DNA from: Chlorops oryzae
Taxonomy: Eukaryota > Arthropoda > Insecta > Diptera > Chloropidae
Assembly (NCBI GenBank): GCA_020466095.1
Contig: CM035809.1
Span: 2,143,393 to 2,207,392, forward strand
Length of the DNA stretch: 64,000 nt
Direction of reading: 5' to 3'
This document shows, piece by piece, positions 30,293 through 41,070 of this stretch. The first letter of the stretch is position 1. Each line of letters starts with the position of its first letter. The position numbers and the translations under genes were made by a program. The notes beneath the pieces are model-generated. The model searched no databases. It had not been told where the DNA came from and was given only the letters and a program-made list of their open reading frames with translations.

Positions 30293-31649
30293 CAGGGCCG
30301 GATTATAGGGGGGGCCAGGGGGGCCAGTGGCACCGGGCCTCCACCACGTGGGGGTCCCCACCAGTAGTGATCAAATTAATTTTTTTTATTTATTATAGTT
30401 TTCAAGATATTCAGTAACTACTCTCTTAAAATTTTCACTTGTTTATACGGTTATTCAGTGGACTTAAGAATTGAAAAACCCTTTTATCAATCACAAAACG
30501 TACTTTTGCTAACAATCAATCTGTCGTTTAGTGAAAATATGCTACATAGTAAATTTTATTTTATATTATTCGCTCTACTCAGACTCGCACTTGACCGCTT
30601 TTTCGTGGAGCAGCGGATTTGTGTTGCGGAGTAAGTGATTTTATGGCGATTTATTTTAACCCTTTTGCCCTTACTGAGACAATACGTCGAAGCAATTTTC
30701 AACTCTTCATAACTTCTTTATTACTTCCAATATTTCTATATTTGAAAAATTCCAATAAGGCCATAAGTATTCTATGTGGTGAAATTGCCATATGTATGTG
30801 GTGGAAACAAGTATAACGAAATAAGTCTGAAGGATCATTATAAAAAGCAGTGATGCCTGATCAGCAGATTTTCGGCTAGATCTAGCAGATTTTGAAGTTG
30901 GACAGCGGAGAAAAATGCATTCTTGCGGTTAGCAAAAAATCGAGCGGAATTTTTTCCGTACATTTTTAACCGAATTTGAATTACATGTTCTGTGGTCGTG
31001 CGCAAAAAGATCAAAAAAAATTTATGTTCCATTTGTCCTCACCGAGCAGAGAAATAAGAATTCCCCTGATCTGGGAATAATGGTCCACTACTTCTGAACA
31101 TATACCTACCAGAAGTTGTTTTCAACTGTTGGTAAGGTTTTCCGAAATTCTGTGCGAGCAAGTGAAATTCAAATAACATGTCTCTGACAAACAACTTGTA
31201 TTTTTTTTCTATTGGTAACCTTCCTTATCATACGAATTTCTGAGACAGAAAATTTTTTTAAGAAAACTACACTTCTTATTCGAGAATAAAACTGCTATTT
31301 TTGAACTAACCGCAAAAAAACTGTTTGACTAGTTTGATGATTTTGAGTATCGAAAGCGACATATTAAAAAAATTATCGTTTGAAACTCTCATTGAAGAAT
31401 TCGCTAGGATAAAATCGAGAAAAGTTTATATTGGTTGAAAAGACGCTGAATAAAAAAAAATATTTTATGAAAACTAATAAATAAACAAAATGTGAACGTT
31501 GAAAAATATTTTCATTCTTATAATTGATAACCTTTCTATAAACACATTTTCTGCTACTGTGTGAAATTTCATCCTATATCTTTCAATTAACAGAGGGGCC
31601 ACCACCATTCTCTGGCCCCCGGGCCCCCGGCAACCTTAATCCGGCTCTG
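30293..31649. mobile_element. 1.36-kb hAT-like element
   Basis: Ends CAGGGCCGGATTATAGG and (complement) CAGAGCCGGATTAAGG with G-rich subterminal runs, flanked by exact 8-bp CCTTATGC (30285-30292 and 31650-31657). The interior has no transposase; short frames such as 30619-30816 are incidental. Non-autonomous hAT. Confidence 0.85.
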
Positions 31650-31720
31650 CCTTATGCTAACTCACTTAACTGAGCTATTCTCTAGCTAACACGGAGATCC
31701 ACACTTCAACGTCCTGGCTC

Positions 31721-33088
31721 CCCAAGTAACAAAAATGTTTACTATCATAACTTAAAGAAGTAGTGAAGAAGGCTACAAAAGGTATGCACTCCGTCTTTAA
31801 GGCATATTAAAGTCCAAATTAAGTGCAAAAGGGCCCATGTGGGCGGTCCGATAGAAGAAATTGAGAAGCGTATTTCTATCTTAATTGCCACTTAAATAGG
31901 AGAGCGAAGTTTCACGTTCTAGCAAGGGCGTAGCCAGGATCTGAATTAGGGGGGGCAAAAAAATTTGTTAAATGAAAAATCAACACTTGTTGTTTTAAAT
32001 AGTATGTTACTTTAAGAAAATTTTGTTTTATTTATGTATGTACATATACTACCAAGGGACTAGCCAGGATTTTATTCGGGGGGGAATGCGAGGGTTTTCG
32101 GCAAAAATTATTGTTAAAATTTTTTTCTAGGCGTGCTCGTTTAAGTCTAGGGGGGAAGCGCCCCTCCCCCCCTGCCTACGCCCATGCGTTCTAGTTTTTA
32201 TCTTCTTAAAGGCTTCTTAACTCCAGCACAGCTTATGAGTTTATAAAAACATTCTCTATCTCTTTTTATCACATTGATTTAAATACTAATGATAAAATGA
32301 AACGAAAACATATTTCGCAGAGGGTGTTGGTTCTGTCTAAAATTTTATTGACAAGATATTTGTGTTCATCAATGCTATAAGTACAATAAATGACTTTGGC
32401 TTTTGTTCGTTACGCCAAATTGAAGCGATTTTACAAACGCAACGACTTCTTCGCTGAAATTACACCTGCTACCCCCTTTAAAATTCACGCGCCTTCATAA
32501 TTGTTTGAATTGATGAAATATTTTTGTAAAACAATTACGCTGAAATCGATGCGCTGGTGCTTAAAATTGTGTTTTTATGTGGGGTTTTAGTATATACTTT
32601 TCTTAAGTCAAATAATTTGCAAAGATTAACTCGTAAGCGTTTTAAATTTCGTACAATCGTAAGTATTGCTGCAAATTAGAAGGAATAAAAATATAATAAT
32701 TTGATTAGGAAAAGTTTAACATCCGAGCGTACACCATTCCCTTCGGTGGTCGACACCGGACTGAAATGCCGGGTGGCCATAATTTTTTTCCATTTTGACA
32801 GCACACGTTGATGAAAAACACTTTACTAATTTAAGTACGATATTCGAAGTATTAAATACGTCCCATCATACCGATTTAATGCTTCGAATATGGCTACTAA
32901 TTTCAGAACCATCTAAGACTGCTTTAAGAAGGATATTAAATACCAATTTAAAACCAAAGTGACAGCTCTACTTTAAAACCGATTTAAGTGACATTAAAGA
33001 AGGGAGGATTCAAATACCAAAAACTGATCATATTAAGTTTGAATAAAGAAATAAAATACCGAATGAATACCACATTTTGCTACTTGGG
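31721..33088. mobile_element. 1.37-kb TIR element with CCCAAGTA ends
   Basis: Inverted ends CCCAAGTAACAAAAATG and (complement) CCCAAGTAGCAAAATG lie between TC dinucleotides (31719-31720 and 33089-33090). The related repeat at 53 kb has the uninterrupted site GACTCGTGAGTAGG, which fixes the boundaries. No coding capacity; the superfamily is unknown. A hAT element is nested at 31923-32186. Confidence 0.75.
31923..32186. mobile_element. 264-bp hAT-like MITE nested in the CCCAAGTA element
   Basis: Ends CAAGGGCGTAGCCAGGA and (complement) CATGGGCGTAGGCAGGG, flanked by exact CGTTCTAG (31915-31922 and 32187-32194). G-rich (GGGGGGG) subterminal tracts are typical of this hAT MITE type. An internal CAAGGGACTAGCCAGGA near 32055 may be a second nested end. 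Confidence 0.85.
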
Positions 33089-33716
33089 TCGTGAGTAGGT
33101 GCGTTAAAGTTGAGATCTACTGAAAACTTCGGTTCACGGTTCTGATCGTAGTCGTCTTCCATAGACCGATGATCAGCTTTTATAATCAGAAAGTGCTTTT
33201 CATGCACTTTCTGAAAGTCGGTCATTTCCAAAATGCTCTTCTGCGTCTCTTCATCGTTCTATTTCTTCAGCTGGTTGTTTTTGCCGCGCTGACCCAGTTC
33301 TTCTTCCGCGTTGATGCAATACTGAGTAATACTTGTTGTTGTTGTTGGAGTAATACGATAGCTTTGTCAATAACGTTTATTGCCCCACATTCTTCTGGGA
33401 CAACTTGATTGTTGTTGTTGCTATTGGCCATTGCATATTTCCGCTATTGTCAGCTTAATTTCGGCCTTAAGCTGCGACCTGTTGTTGTTATTGTTCTTGG
33501 CATAGGTCAGTTTATGCATTTACTTCTGCTGACTCGCTGACTCATTGCCTTACGTTCTATTGCTGGTTCGACCGAACCGATCGCTCGACTGGTGACCGTT
33601 GGCTTTGACTGTTTACGTCAGCATTTCCTCTTTGTACTTTCTTATTCTGGGCGCTAATGGTTTTGTTGTTGCACTGTTGATCGAGAAATTAGTCGAAGAA
33701 CTGTTTGTGCTGTTGT

Positions 33717-34050
33717 GACTTACAACAAGGCGTGGAAGCTTCAAATTCGCAACCTAGGTTGACCAAGGCGAATGAAAGGTGTAGGAAAAAAATTATATGG
33801 CCCGCCCACTGCCACGCCCACAAATGGAGATTTTTCCAAACTTCCGAAGCAAAAGGCGTAGAAGCTTCAAATTCCCAACATAGGTTGACCAAGGTGAATA
33901 AAATATGTAGGTAAATAGTTTATGCGGCCCGCCCACTGCTACGCTCACAAATGGAGATTTTTCGTAACATAGAGCGCCAATAATGTGGGAACGCTGGGTA
34001 TTTCAAAGTCGGGCTTGACCGACTTTAGCTTTCTTACTTGTTTTTTTTTT
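33717..34050 (+). mobile_element. mini-me/DINE-1-like 3' part
   Basis: Two to three units of the ~110-bp repeat (AAGGCGTAGAAGCTTCAAATT, AGGTTGACCAAGG, CCCGCCCACTGCCACGCCC) followed by the family's tail CGGGCTTGACCGACTTTAGC and TTTCTTACTTG with a T run. The 5' part with the GTCY block is missing. Confidence 0.7.
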
Positions 34051-34465
34051 TCAAGTACTTTTTTTTTACCTACCCGAGTAAAAATATGCAGGCCCAAATC
34101 GGGCCCAAATGATGACCAAAAATAAAAACGCGCCCTAATCGAGCCCAAAATTTTATACGCGGCCAAATCGAGCCCCAATGAAGCCCAAAATTCAATACGC
34201 GCCCATAGCGCGCGCAAACTGGGCCCAAATAATGAACAGAATCGCGCCCAAATCGAGCCCAAACCAAGCCCAAATCTAACAAAACCGCGCCCATATCGAG
34301 CCCAATGCGCGCCCAAACATAACAAAAATGGGCTCAAATTGAGCCCAATGCGAGCCCAAATCAAGCCCAAAAAAATCAAAATGGGCCCAATTTGAGCCAA
34401 TTTTAAAAATAATAAGGTATTTGGAGTTTTAAATAGACAGAAACAATATCACACTGTGCTAATTC

Positions 34466-35010
34466 AAACAAGTAAGAAAGCTAAAGTCCGTCAAGCCCGA
34501 CTTTGAAATACCCAGCGTCCCGACATTATGAGCGCACTATGTTTTGCTTCTCTATTTGTGGGCGTGGCAGTGGGCGGGCCACATAAAATATCTTCCTACA
34601 ACTTTCATTCGCCTTGGTCAACCTATGTTGCGAATTTGAAGCTTCTACGCCTTTTACCTCGGAAGTTACGAAAAATCTTCATTTGTGGGCGTGGCAGTAG
34701 GCGGGCCAAAACTTTTTTTCCTACACCTTTTATTCGCTTTGGTAAACCTTTGTTGCGAATTTGAAGCTTCTACGCCTTTTACCACGGAAGTTACGAAAAA
34801 TCTTCATTTGTGGGCGTGGCAGTGGGCGGGCCATATAAAATTTTTTCCTACACCTTTCATTCGCCTTGTTCAACCTATGTTGCGAATATGAAGCTTCTAC
34901 CTCTTTAACTTCACAAGTTACGATAAGCCCTTATTTGTGGGCTTAATTCTCCCTGTTACAAGATTCGCACAAAACTAATATACCCCGCTTATGCTGGGTA
35001 TAAAAACCGA
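34466..35010 (-). mobile_element. mini-me/DINE-1-like element inside the foldback element
   Basis: Inverted relative to 33717-34050. It begins with the family tail (CAAGTAAGAAAGCTAAAG), contains three to four ~110-bp units with GTGGGCGTGGCAGTGGGCGG, and ends at CCCCGCTTATGCTGGGTATA, the family's 5' terminus. The GTCY block has been deleted. Confidence 0.7.
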
Positions 35011-35124
35011 CAAAGAGACCGCGTTCATATCTAGAAATACTAAGTAAAATGTGCTGAATACAATAGTGATATTTTATTTTAATAGGAAAAATTTATTTAG
35101 ATTTTGGGACTCCTTGCTCATATT

Positions 35125-35672
35125 TGACAAGACGGCATAGTGGGAAAGCACAAGGCTAGTAATCGAGAGCACTGAAGTTCAAACCCCAAAAAAATTGAAG
35201 CGAAAAATTTTTTTTATTTTATATTTCGGATTTTTTCTTGAGTCAGTTTGCCGGATGAACTCCACACCATCCCAATTATGTACTTTGCATCTTGTAGCAG
35301 GTGTTCACTCTATAAAATGGCATTGAAACAAGTTCGAGGAAAAGAAATTTCTGTGAAGCAAAATCACAATATATTTCTGGAACCTGCCTTTTGGGATTCG
35401 TTTCGATTTCATTAAAATCTCTCAAATAATTTATATTCTCAGCGATTAATTTCTTGCTTACGGAAGCGATGATCCGCAACACACTTTGTAGATAGTATAG
35501 CTTACCATCCAATGTTCAAACTTAGTAAAAATTGCTATATACTTGGCCTGACTCTGACTCCAACAAAAATCCGAAATATAAAAAAAAATGTTCCCGCTTC
35601 AATTTTTTTGGGGTTTGAACTTCAGAGCTCTCGGTTCCTAGCCTTGTGCTTTCCTATTATGCCGTTTTGTTA
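35125..35672. repeat. Inverted pair of tRNA-like heads inside the foldback element
   Basis: GGCATAGTGGGAAAGCACAAGG followed by AGTTCAAACCCC on the left (35132-35195) and its complement on the right (35600-35665) form arms of about 130 bp. Each arm has an A box (TGGCATAGTGG-like) and a B box (GTTCAAACC) at tRNA spacing, so each is a tRNA-derived SINE head in opposite orientation. The ~290-bp middle has no recognised feature. Confidence 0.6.
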
Positions 35673-36206
35673 AATAACATCACAGATCTTAAAGCTCTTT
35701 TTGAGAACTGTGTCTTTAAATTTAAAAAATATATTTTTAAAAAATCGAATGTCAACAGTTTCACTTCCTATAAAAGTATGCTTCAATTTTTTTAAATAAT
35801 TTTGAAACCGGGATATCTCAAAAACTAGAGCCAATCTAGAAAAACGGTTGATGGGACTGAAATCAACGCCCCCCAATTATGTTTAAAACATTTGTCTCCA
35901 TGTTATCGGTAAAAAAAAAGTATCAAATTCGAGCACAGTGTAATTATAAAAATAATAAAAAATTCGAAAAATGGGCTCGATTTGGGCCGATTTTGTTATA
36001 TTTGGGTTTCATTTGGGAGTGCCTTGGGCTCGAATTTGGGCGCGTTTGTTCACTATCCATGCCCGGTTTAGGCTCTATTTGGGCGCGTTCTTTTAAGATT
36101 TGTGCCCGATTTGGGCACGATTTGGGAGCGACACTGTTCATTATGTGGGCCCAGTTTGGGTGTGCTTTTAGCGTGCAAAATTAATACAAATAATTTTACT
36201 CGGGTA

Positions 36207-37650
36207 ATATCGCCTTAAAAGTCGAACGGAGTTAAAAGTCGAATTCAAATCAAAAATTTCGTCCATTTGCCTTAAAAAAACTTACCTAATTTGGAATTCA
36301 AAGTTATGGCACTATTAGCGCATTTAAGAGGGACTGTTTTTCCTATTTTCCATCTAAAATATTCATTAAAGTCACATTGACTTTTAAGCCCTAACATAGG
36401 CCGAATTTATGTAATTTCGACCTTGTAAAACTTACTTTGAAGTTAGGGAATTTTTAAGGCAGAAATTTGGTCAAAAATAGGTAAAACATAACCCAAATCG
36501 ATCGAATTGACCTAACCCTGGTCATATTGCCCTACTTTGGTTATTGGGACATACATATAGCGCATATATTATGAGTACCTATATCGCAAGTCAGAAAATC
36601 ATGACCGCTTGCAGTTCTCTGGTATGTATTACGATAATGTTTTGATTAATGTGCGCGAATGTTCTTATTTTGTAATAAATTGCTATACATTTAGTAGACC
36701 CAACTAACAAAATAGGTCGAAAATAAGTCGATTCGACTGCGTTTAAGGGCACACTATTTGTTTGACCTGACCTAAATAAAGCAAAATTACGTCCATTCGA
36801 CGTTGATTCGTCGAAAGTGGGGAATAGAATGGAAGTCGATTGGCAGTAATAATAGGGCATAATAAGGCATTTAGTTGTTAAAGTTAGGGAGTTAAGAATG
36901 CAGTTCGACCAAAAATAAGTATAAAAGAAGTCAAAAGGACGTTGAAATTACGAAATTTTCACCTAAACTGGGCTTATGAATTAAATGAATTCAAGTAGAG
37001 AAAAAGAGAAAGATATAGGTATAATAATTTCTTACTTATTAATATGTATTTACACATAGTGCAATAAATGAAAGAATGAAAATTCTAGCAACTACTTATG
37101 TTATTTGAAAAAAAGAATAAATAAAATATGGGTTTTATGGAAAAATATTTTCGATTCATAAAACCAAATTATATATGCCAGCTAAGATTTATGGTGAAAG
37201 TATTTCTTGCAATTCTGAATTTTTCTCGGGCCATTTCAATTAGGAAAAATAAAATAAAATTTTATTTAAAGAAATTTTTTTTTCATACTGAAACAGATTG
37301 AGAAGAAGAATTTGCAAACTGAAATACGAAACAAGATGGCAGAACGTAAACATGGACCACAAAGTCGAATATACGTGTTTTCTTAACCAAATAGGTCAAA
37401 TTCACTTTGAAATTTCAACCTATAATTTGGAATGCCCTAATTAAGTATTTTAAACTTACAAGCCAAGTTTTTTTATAATAATTTCTGACCTAAAATGACT
37501 TATTAAGGCATTTTTCGTTCAAGTAGCCTTATCAGGTCCTTTGTTATTTATTTTAGTACCAATAAGGTATTCCAACTTATTGAGGCATTCTAGAGACATT
37601 TCGACCTAAATCGGCGTTTTGCCTTTAAATCGCCTTGAAAGTAAATATTC
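36207..37650. repeat. Old degenerate repeat with AAGGCA / GACCTA motifs
   Basis: 36207-36560 matches 39480-39885 loosely in the same order (TTGCCTTAAAAA, GTCAAAAATAGG, GGTCATATTGCCCTAC). The stretch 37380-37650 has similar wording on the opposite strand (GACCTAAAATGACTTATTAAGGCA). It looks like the eroded ends of a larger unit. No gene. Confidence 0.4.
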
Positions 37651-37813
37651 CGCCAAAATACTCGACATTTCACAAACACGTGCGTGCAATGTACATTTAG
37701 CGCAAATAGAAAGAGATATGGCGTGACGTCATGAAGGAGTTTTTCATGACGTGGTTGTTGTCTTGCATGTGAATCAAGGGAACTTTTGTGTTTTATTTTT
37801 ATATTTGAAGAGC

Positions 37814-38045
37814 TTAGGAACAAAAGGTGACATTTACACTTTTTATTTTTTTGAGTAAATTGAGAAAATAAATATTAAAAAGTAACTTTTTGCCCCAGAA
37901 GCAGCTTTTCAAGCTCATTTTTCTACGAAGCAAGTAACTTTTTAAACTAATCTTAGCGGATAATGATAAAAGTCAACCTTTTGAGTCGTATAAAAATGAA
38001 AAACCCAAAAATTCCAAACACGTAAATGTCACCTTTTGTTCCTAA
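37814..38045. mobile_element. 232-bp MITE with 24-bp perfect inverted ends
   Basis: TTAGGAACAAAAGGTGACAT plus TTAC at 37814-37837 has an exact complement at 38022-38045. No target duplication is evident. Superfamily unknown. Confidence 0.75.
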
Positions 38046-38076
38046 AAAACTATAAATATAATAAATGTATTCTCTT

Positions 38077-38079
<3 letters not shown>

Positions 38080-38158
<79 letters not shown>

Positions 38159-38160
38159 GG
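38080..38160. repeat. (ACAG)n microsatellite
   Basis: About twenty perfect ACAG tetramers followed by GACGGACAAATG. A run of TDRQTDRQ in the overlapping frame is a translation artefact. Confidence 0.98.
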
Positions 38161-38574
38161 ACAAATGAACAGACGGAGGGGCATACTTAAATATAAGCTT
38201 AATATAAAAAGGGCGTAACATGCATTTTCAGTATTTTACAGGAAAAAAATAAATGAATAAAAGAGGAAGATTTGTAGTTTTGACTTTTTTAATGTAGTTT
38301 TTATAAGAAAGTCTAAGTAATTGAATACTGTAAAATTGTTTAACCATTTTATATTTCCCATAAAACTGTTTTCGGTTTAAAATGTAATCCTTCAAAATAT
38401 TTGTGCATTTCAAATTGAATTTTTAGTCGAAATGAATTCAGATTCTAGAGCATGCCTGTATATAATATGACCATCTACGAAATTCATCTATATTAAGCTA
38501 ACGATATGTCTTTTTTACTCTATAGAAAAATATTGAAAACATTACCTACTATTTTCAAAAAAGAAAAACATTAA

Positions 38575-38707
38575 GGGGTCTCATGCAAAACATTTACACC
38601 GTGTAAACTGAGTTAAGTAAGTAAAAAAGTCAAAATTTCATACAAAATTTGACAGTTTTATTAACTTTTCTCAGTTTACACGGTGTAGCTGCGTTCCATG
38701 AGGACCC
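38575..38707. mobile_element. 133-bp Harbinger-like MITE, TAA target
   Basis: Ends GGGGTCTCATG and (complement) GGGTCCTCATG followed on both arms by ACACCGTGTAAACTGAG, flanked by TAA on each side (38572-38574 and 38708-38710), the 3-bp target of PIF/Harbinger elements. Confidence 0.75.
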
Positions 38708-39003
38708 TAATTGTAATTTTAAATATTTGAAATAAAACACAAATTTACTGCATTTGTACATAAAAATAAACATAAATAAAACACAAAAATTGGCTTGAGT
38801 TACACTCAAAACAACATCAGCGTCATATGAGAAGTTCTGACGTGACGTCATTTGCGCAGTGAGAGCTGAGAGCATCATGCTCTTTGGCGCTACGTTAGAT
38901 CAAAAACATTCACGCTCTTATGATTGGGCAAATATAGGGCAGAACAGGGCATATGATTTTTTTTGTGTGACTTATTTCGTCCTAATCGACAATTTGACTT
39001 TAA

Positions 39004-39465
39004 AGGGCCCTCTCCAGCTCTGTAAGGAATCTCAGCAGGAATTTTCTAAATATTCCTTAAAGGGAAAAACGTAGCATAATTTAATTTTTTAATGCAATAG
39101 TGACAATCTATATATGTATCTATATATTTTATGTCAAGACGTTTCTTATAATCGAAAATTATTGATTTCATTTATCCATTTCTGAAAATTACACATTGAA
39201 CCTTGTTAAATCCATTTAATTTTTTTCGAACTTGGCTTTGCTGTCAAAATTCCTTTCAGAAAGAACGGAAAATTCAATATTTCTAACAGAAAAATCTGTG
39301 TTACCGTGTTTTATTTACAGCAAAAAAGGGAGCGAAAACAGCAACTACTCTTTGACGAACTGGAGACTGTTAACAGAAAATTTCTGACACAAAAATTCCT
39401 TCAGCATTTCTTAAGCTTTTTTTTATATGAAGTATTTCATTTCTGACAGAGCTGGAGAGGGCCCT
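39004..39465. mobile_element. 462-bp Harbinger-like MITE, family 1
   Basis: Ends AGGGCCCTCTCCAGCTCTGT are exact inverted repeats next to TAA on both sides (39001-39003, 39466-39468). Inside, ATTTCTGACA and TTCATATAAAAA words link it to the element at 54549-54694. It interrupts the older AAGGCA repeat. Confidence 0.75.
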
Positions 39466-39469
39466 TAAG

Positions 39470-39885
39470 GTCGAAAAATCAAGACTACTCGACTTATACG
39501 TTGAAGTATCCAATAAAATAAGTCAATTTTTGCCTTAATATAGCCTTTAAAGTAAAACGGACTTGATACTTGAATTTAAGGTAAAAATTTGGTTTATATG
39601 CCTTAAAAACTTCAGATAATTTCGAAATCAAAGTCAAGTCACTTCTAAGGCATTAAGGAGGGCATTTTTAACATTTTTTCAACCAAAAATTTTATTAAAA
39701 GTTGAAATGACTTTGAAGGCATCGCAAAGGTAGAATTTAAGTAATTTCTACCTTGAAAAAAAGACTTTAAAGACAGGTAATTTATAAGGCAAAAAAAACG
39801 GTCAAAAATAGGGAAAATTCAACCAAACTAGGTCGAATGGACTTAATGCTGGTCAGATTTCCCTACCTTGCTTGTTGGGGAATTT
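39470..39885. repeat. Second piece of the old AAGGCA / GACCTA repeat
   Basis: Loose collinear match to 36207-36560 (CCTTAAAAACTTC, GGTCAAAAATAGGG, GGTCAGATTTCCCTACC). Confidence 0.4.
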
Positions 39886-40301
39886 AGTATTTTTGCTGAA
39901 ACAGTGTGATCAAAAAGTTAAATGGCACTATGCACTGTGAGATGCAATACAAAAAAGGACCGCAAAAAAAAAAAGAAAATAAACGTTGAGTACTCCTGAA
40001 AGTCTGAAAATCGGTCATTTCCTATACGAAGAATTAGCCAATTTAGCAAGACTACAAAAATTTTTCCATAAAGAACCGTTAAAATTTTTCTACGACATTT
40101 TTACGGTGTGTTTTTTAGTTGAATAACTTTGACAGCCTCCTTGTGAATTATCCTCACGGTGAGTTGGCAGCTTTTGAAAATGATTTGAGCATGGGATTTT
40201 ATAGATTTATACTTTATTTATGAATTCATACGTTGAAACATATAATGAAATTAAATAGAAACTTGAAATTCCGCAAGCCTTGTTGGTTCCTTTGGACTTT
40301 T
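39886..40301. other. Non-coding; 3' region of peptide gene 1
   Basis: No repeat recognised. On the minus strand an AATAAA signal (TTTATT at 40213-40218) lies about 85 bases after the stop of peptide gene 1 and may be its poly(A) signal. Confidence 0.45.
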
Positions 40302-40475
40302 TCATGTTCTTCCCCAGTAAAGTGGATCTTCCTCGTCAGCTGTAGCAATCGCAACAAGCGCAAGAAATACGACAAACATAACCTGCAAAAAATGAAACAC
40401 GTCAATCCTCTTAGTTATAACTTATGTATGTATAAGCTTTCAATTTCTTAGCGGACTTACTCCAAAGAATTTCAT
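40302..40475 (-). CDS. Small secreted peptide gene 1 (31 aa)
   Basis: Two coding exons. Exon 1 (40461-40475) encodes MKFFG and ends at a consensus donor GTAAGT. Exon 2 (40302-40382) follows a TTTTTTGCAG acceptor and encodes VMFVVFLALVAIATA and the tail DEEDPLYWGRT before TGA. The 78-bp intron is phase 0. The product is a classical signal peptide (cleavage expected after ATA) and an acidic tail of only about 11 residues. MKFF starts and this exon layout are common in fly immune-induced and seminal peptides, but the CxxC of bomanins is absent and I know no match. A TATA box lies 86 bp upstream of the ATG. Possible amidation at W-Gly-Arg is speculative. Confidence 0.6.
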
Positions 40476-40560
40476 GATGCTCCTTGTATCGGCTTGATTC
40501 GTCTTGAACGATATTCGGCAAAAGCAAGTGGACAATGTTATTTGGTGGATTTTAATGGCT

Positions 40561-40568
40561 GTTTTATA
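40561..40568 (-). promoter_or_regulatory. TATA box of peptide gene 1
   Basis: TATAAAAC on the minus strand, 86 bp upstream of the ATG, leaving a leader of about 55 nt. A GATAA motif occurs about 20 bp further upstream (TTTATC near 40583). Confidence 0.6.
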
Positions 40569-40787
40569 GGTCCGAACGGCCCGTTTATCAATTCAGTTGA
40601 TCTTAATTTAAAACAAATGAGAACGAATCAATTTTCATTTTAATTGAATTTATAATTACTGAAATTACTGTTGATAACAATAAATTGATTTCATTTTAAA
40701 TACTCCACTACACCGCAACGTGGAGAATCAGGTCTCAACTTTAATTAAAATGAGGCACCGGAAACAATAATTGAACGTGAGCGGTAC

Positions 40788-40856
40788 GAAATTCCCATTG
40801 ACGAACTTCTCAGTATCAAAATTCCCGTATACAAAATTCCCTTTTAAAAAATTTCC
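40788..40856 (-). promoter_or_regulatory. Cluster of four GGGAATTT-type motifs
   Basis: On the minus strand, GGGAATTTC (40788-40796), GGGAATTTTG twice (40817-40826, 40832-40841) and GGAAATTTT (40848-40856), spaced about 29, 15 and 15 bp. They resemble NF-kappaB/Rel sites, though the last position of the consensus is not met in each. The cluster is about 225 bp upstream of the TATA box of peptide gene 1. It could alternatively be a degenerate simple repeat. Confidence 0.35.
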
Positions 40857-40941
40857 AGGGTATAAAATACTTGATTGATTGCATTCTTTAACACCTCTGA
40901 AGGGTAAGGATAAAATATAAGTGTTAAGTAAAAAATTATAA

Positions 40942-41067
40942 GGCCCGTTTGCTACTGTTCCGGTTAAAGTTTTTCGTTACGATATCCTCCAAAATGTCAA
41001 AATTTTCATAAAAAATCCTTTGTTTTTCGGAGCGAAAAAATTTAATCGGAATAGTAGCAAACGGGCC
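40942..41067. mobile_element. 126-bp Harbinger-like MITE, TAA target
   Basis: Ends GGCCCGTTTGCTACTGTTCC and (complement) GGCCCGTTTGCTACTATTCC, continuing GRTTAAA, flanked by TAA (40939-40941 and 41068-41070). Matches the PIF/Harbinger target pattern. Confidence 0.85.
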
Positions 41068-41070
41068 TAA

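Larger units (their letters stand above)
31650..33716. repeat. Dispersed repeat family, copy interrupted by a TIR element
   Basis: CTAGCTAACACGGAGATCCACACTT (about 31682) and, after the insertion, CGTGAGTAGGTGCG, GATGATCAGCTTTT, CATGCACTTTC and CTGACCCAGTTCT match 53020-53345 in order. The piece ends near 33716 at GTGACTTACAACA, where a mini-me copy follows. It is possibly an LTR or other repetitive unit of unknown class. The TGTTGTTG-rich tract is at 33330-33430. Confidence 0.5.
34071..36206. mobile_element. Foldback-like element with GCCCAAATCGA tandem-repeat arms
   Basis: Outer inverted ends TACCCGAGTAAAA at 34071 and 36206. Each arm is a run of imperfect ~20-bp tandem repeats, GCCCAAAT(C)GA(G) on the left (34095-34400) and the complementary TCGATTTGGGC on the right (35965-36180). 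Each arm closes with a matching inner segment (ACACTGTGCTAATTCAA at 34451, complement GCTCGAATTTGATA near 35920). Inverted arms of tandem repeats are the hallmark of foldback transposons. A mini-me (34466-35010) and a tRNA-like palindrome (35125-35672) lie inside. The open frames on these arms are low-complexity artefacts. Confidence 0.65.

Noticed and set aside
33945..34400. 151-codon minus-strand ORF rich in Gly/Trp/Leu
   Set aside because: Translation of the GCCCAAATCGA minisatellite arm of the foldback-like element.
38036..38218. ORF with QTDR repeats
   Set aside because: Translation of the (ACAG)n microsatellite.
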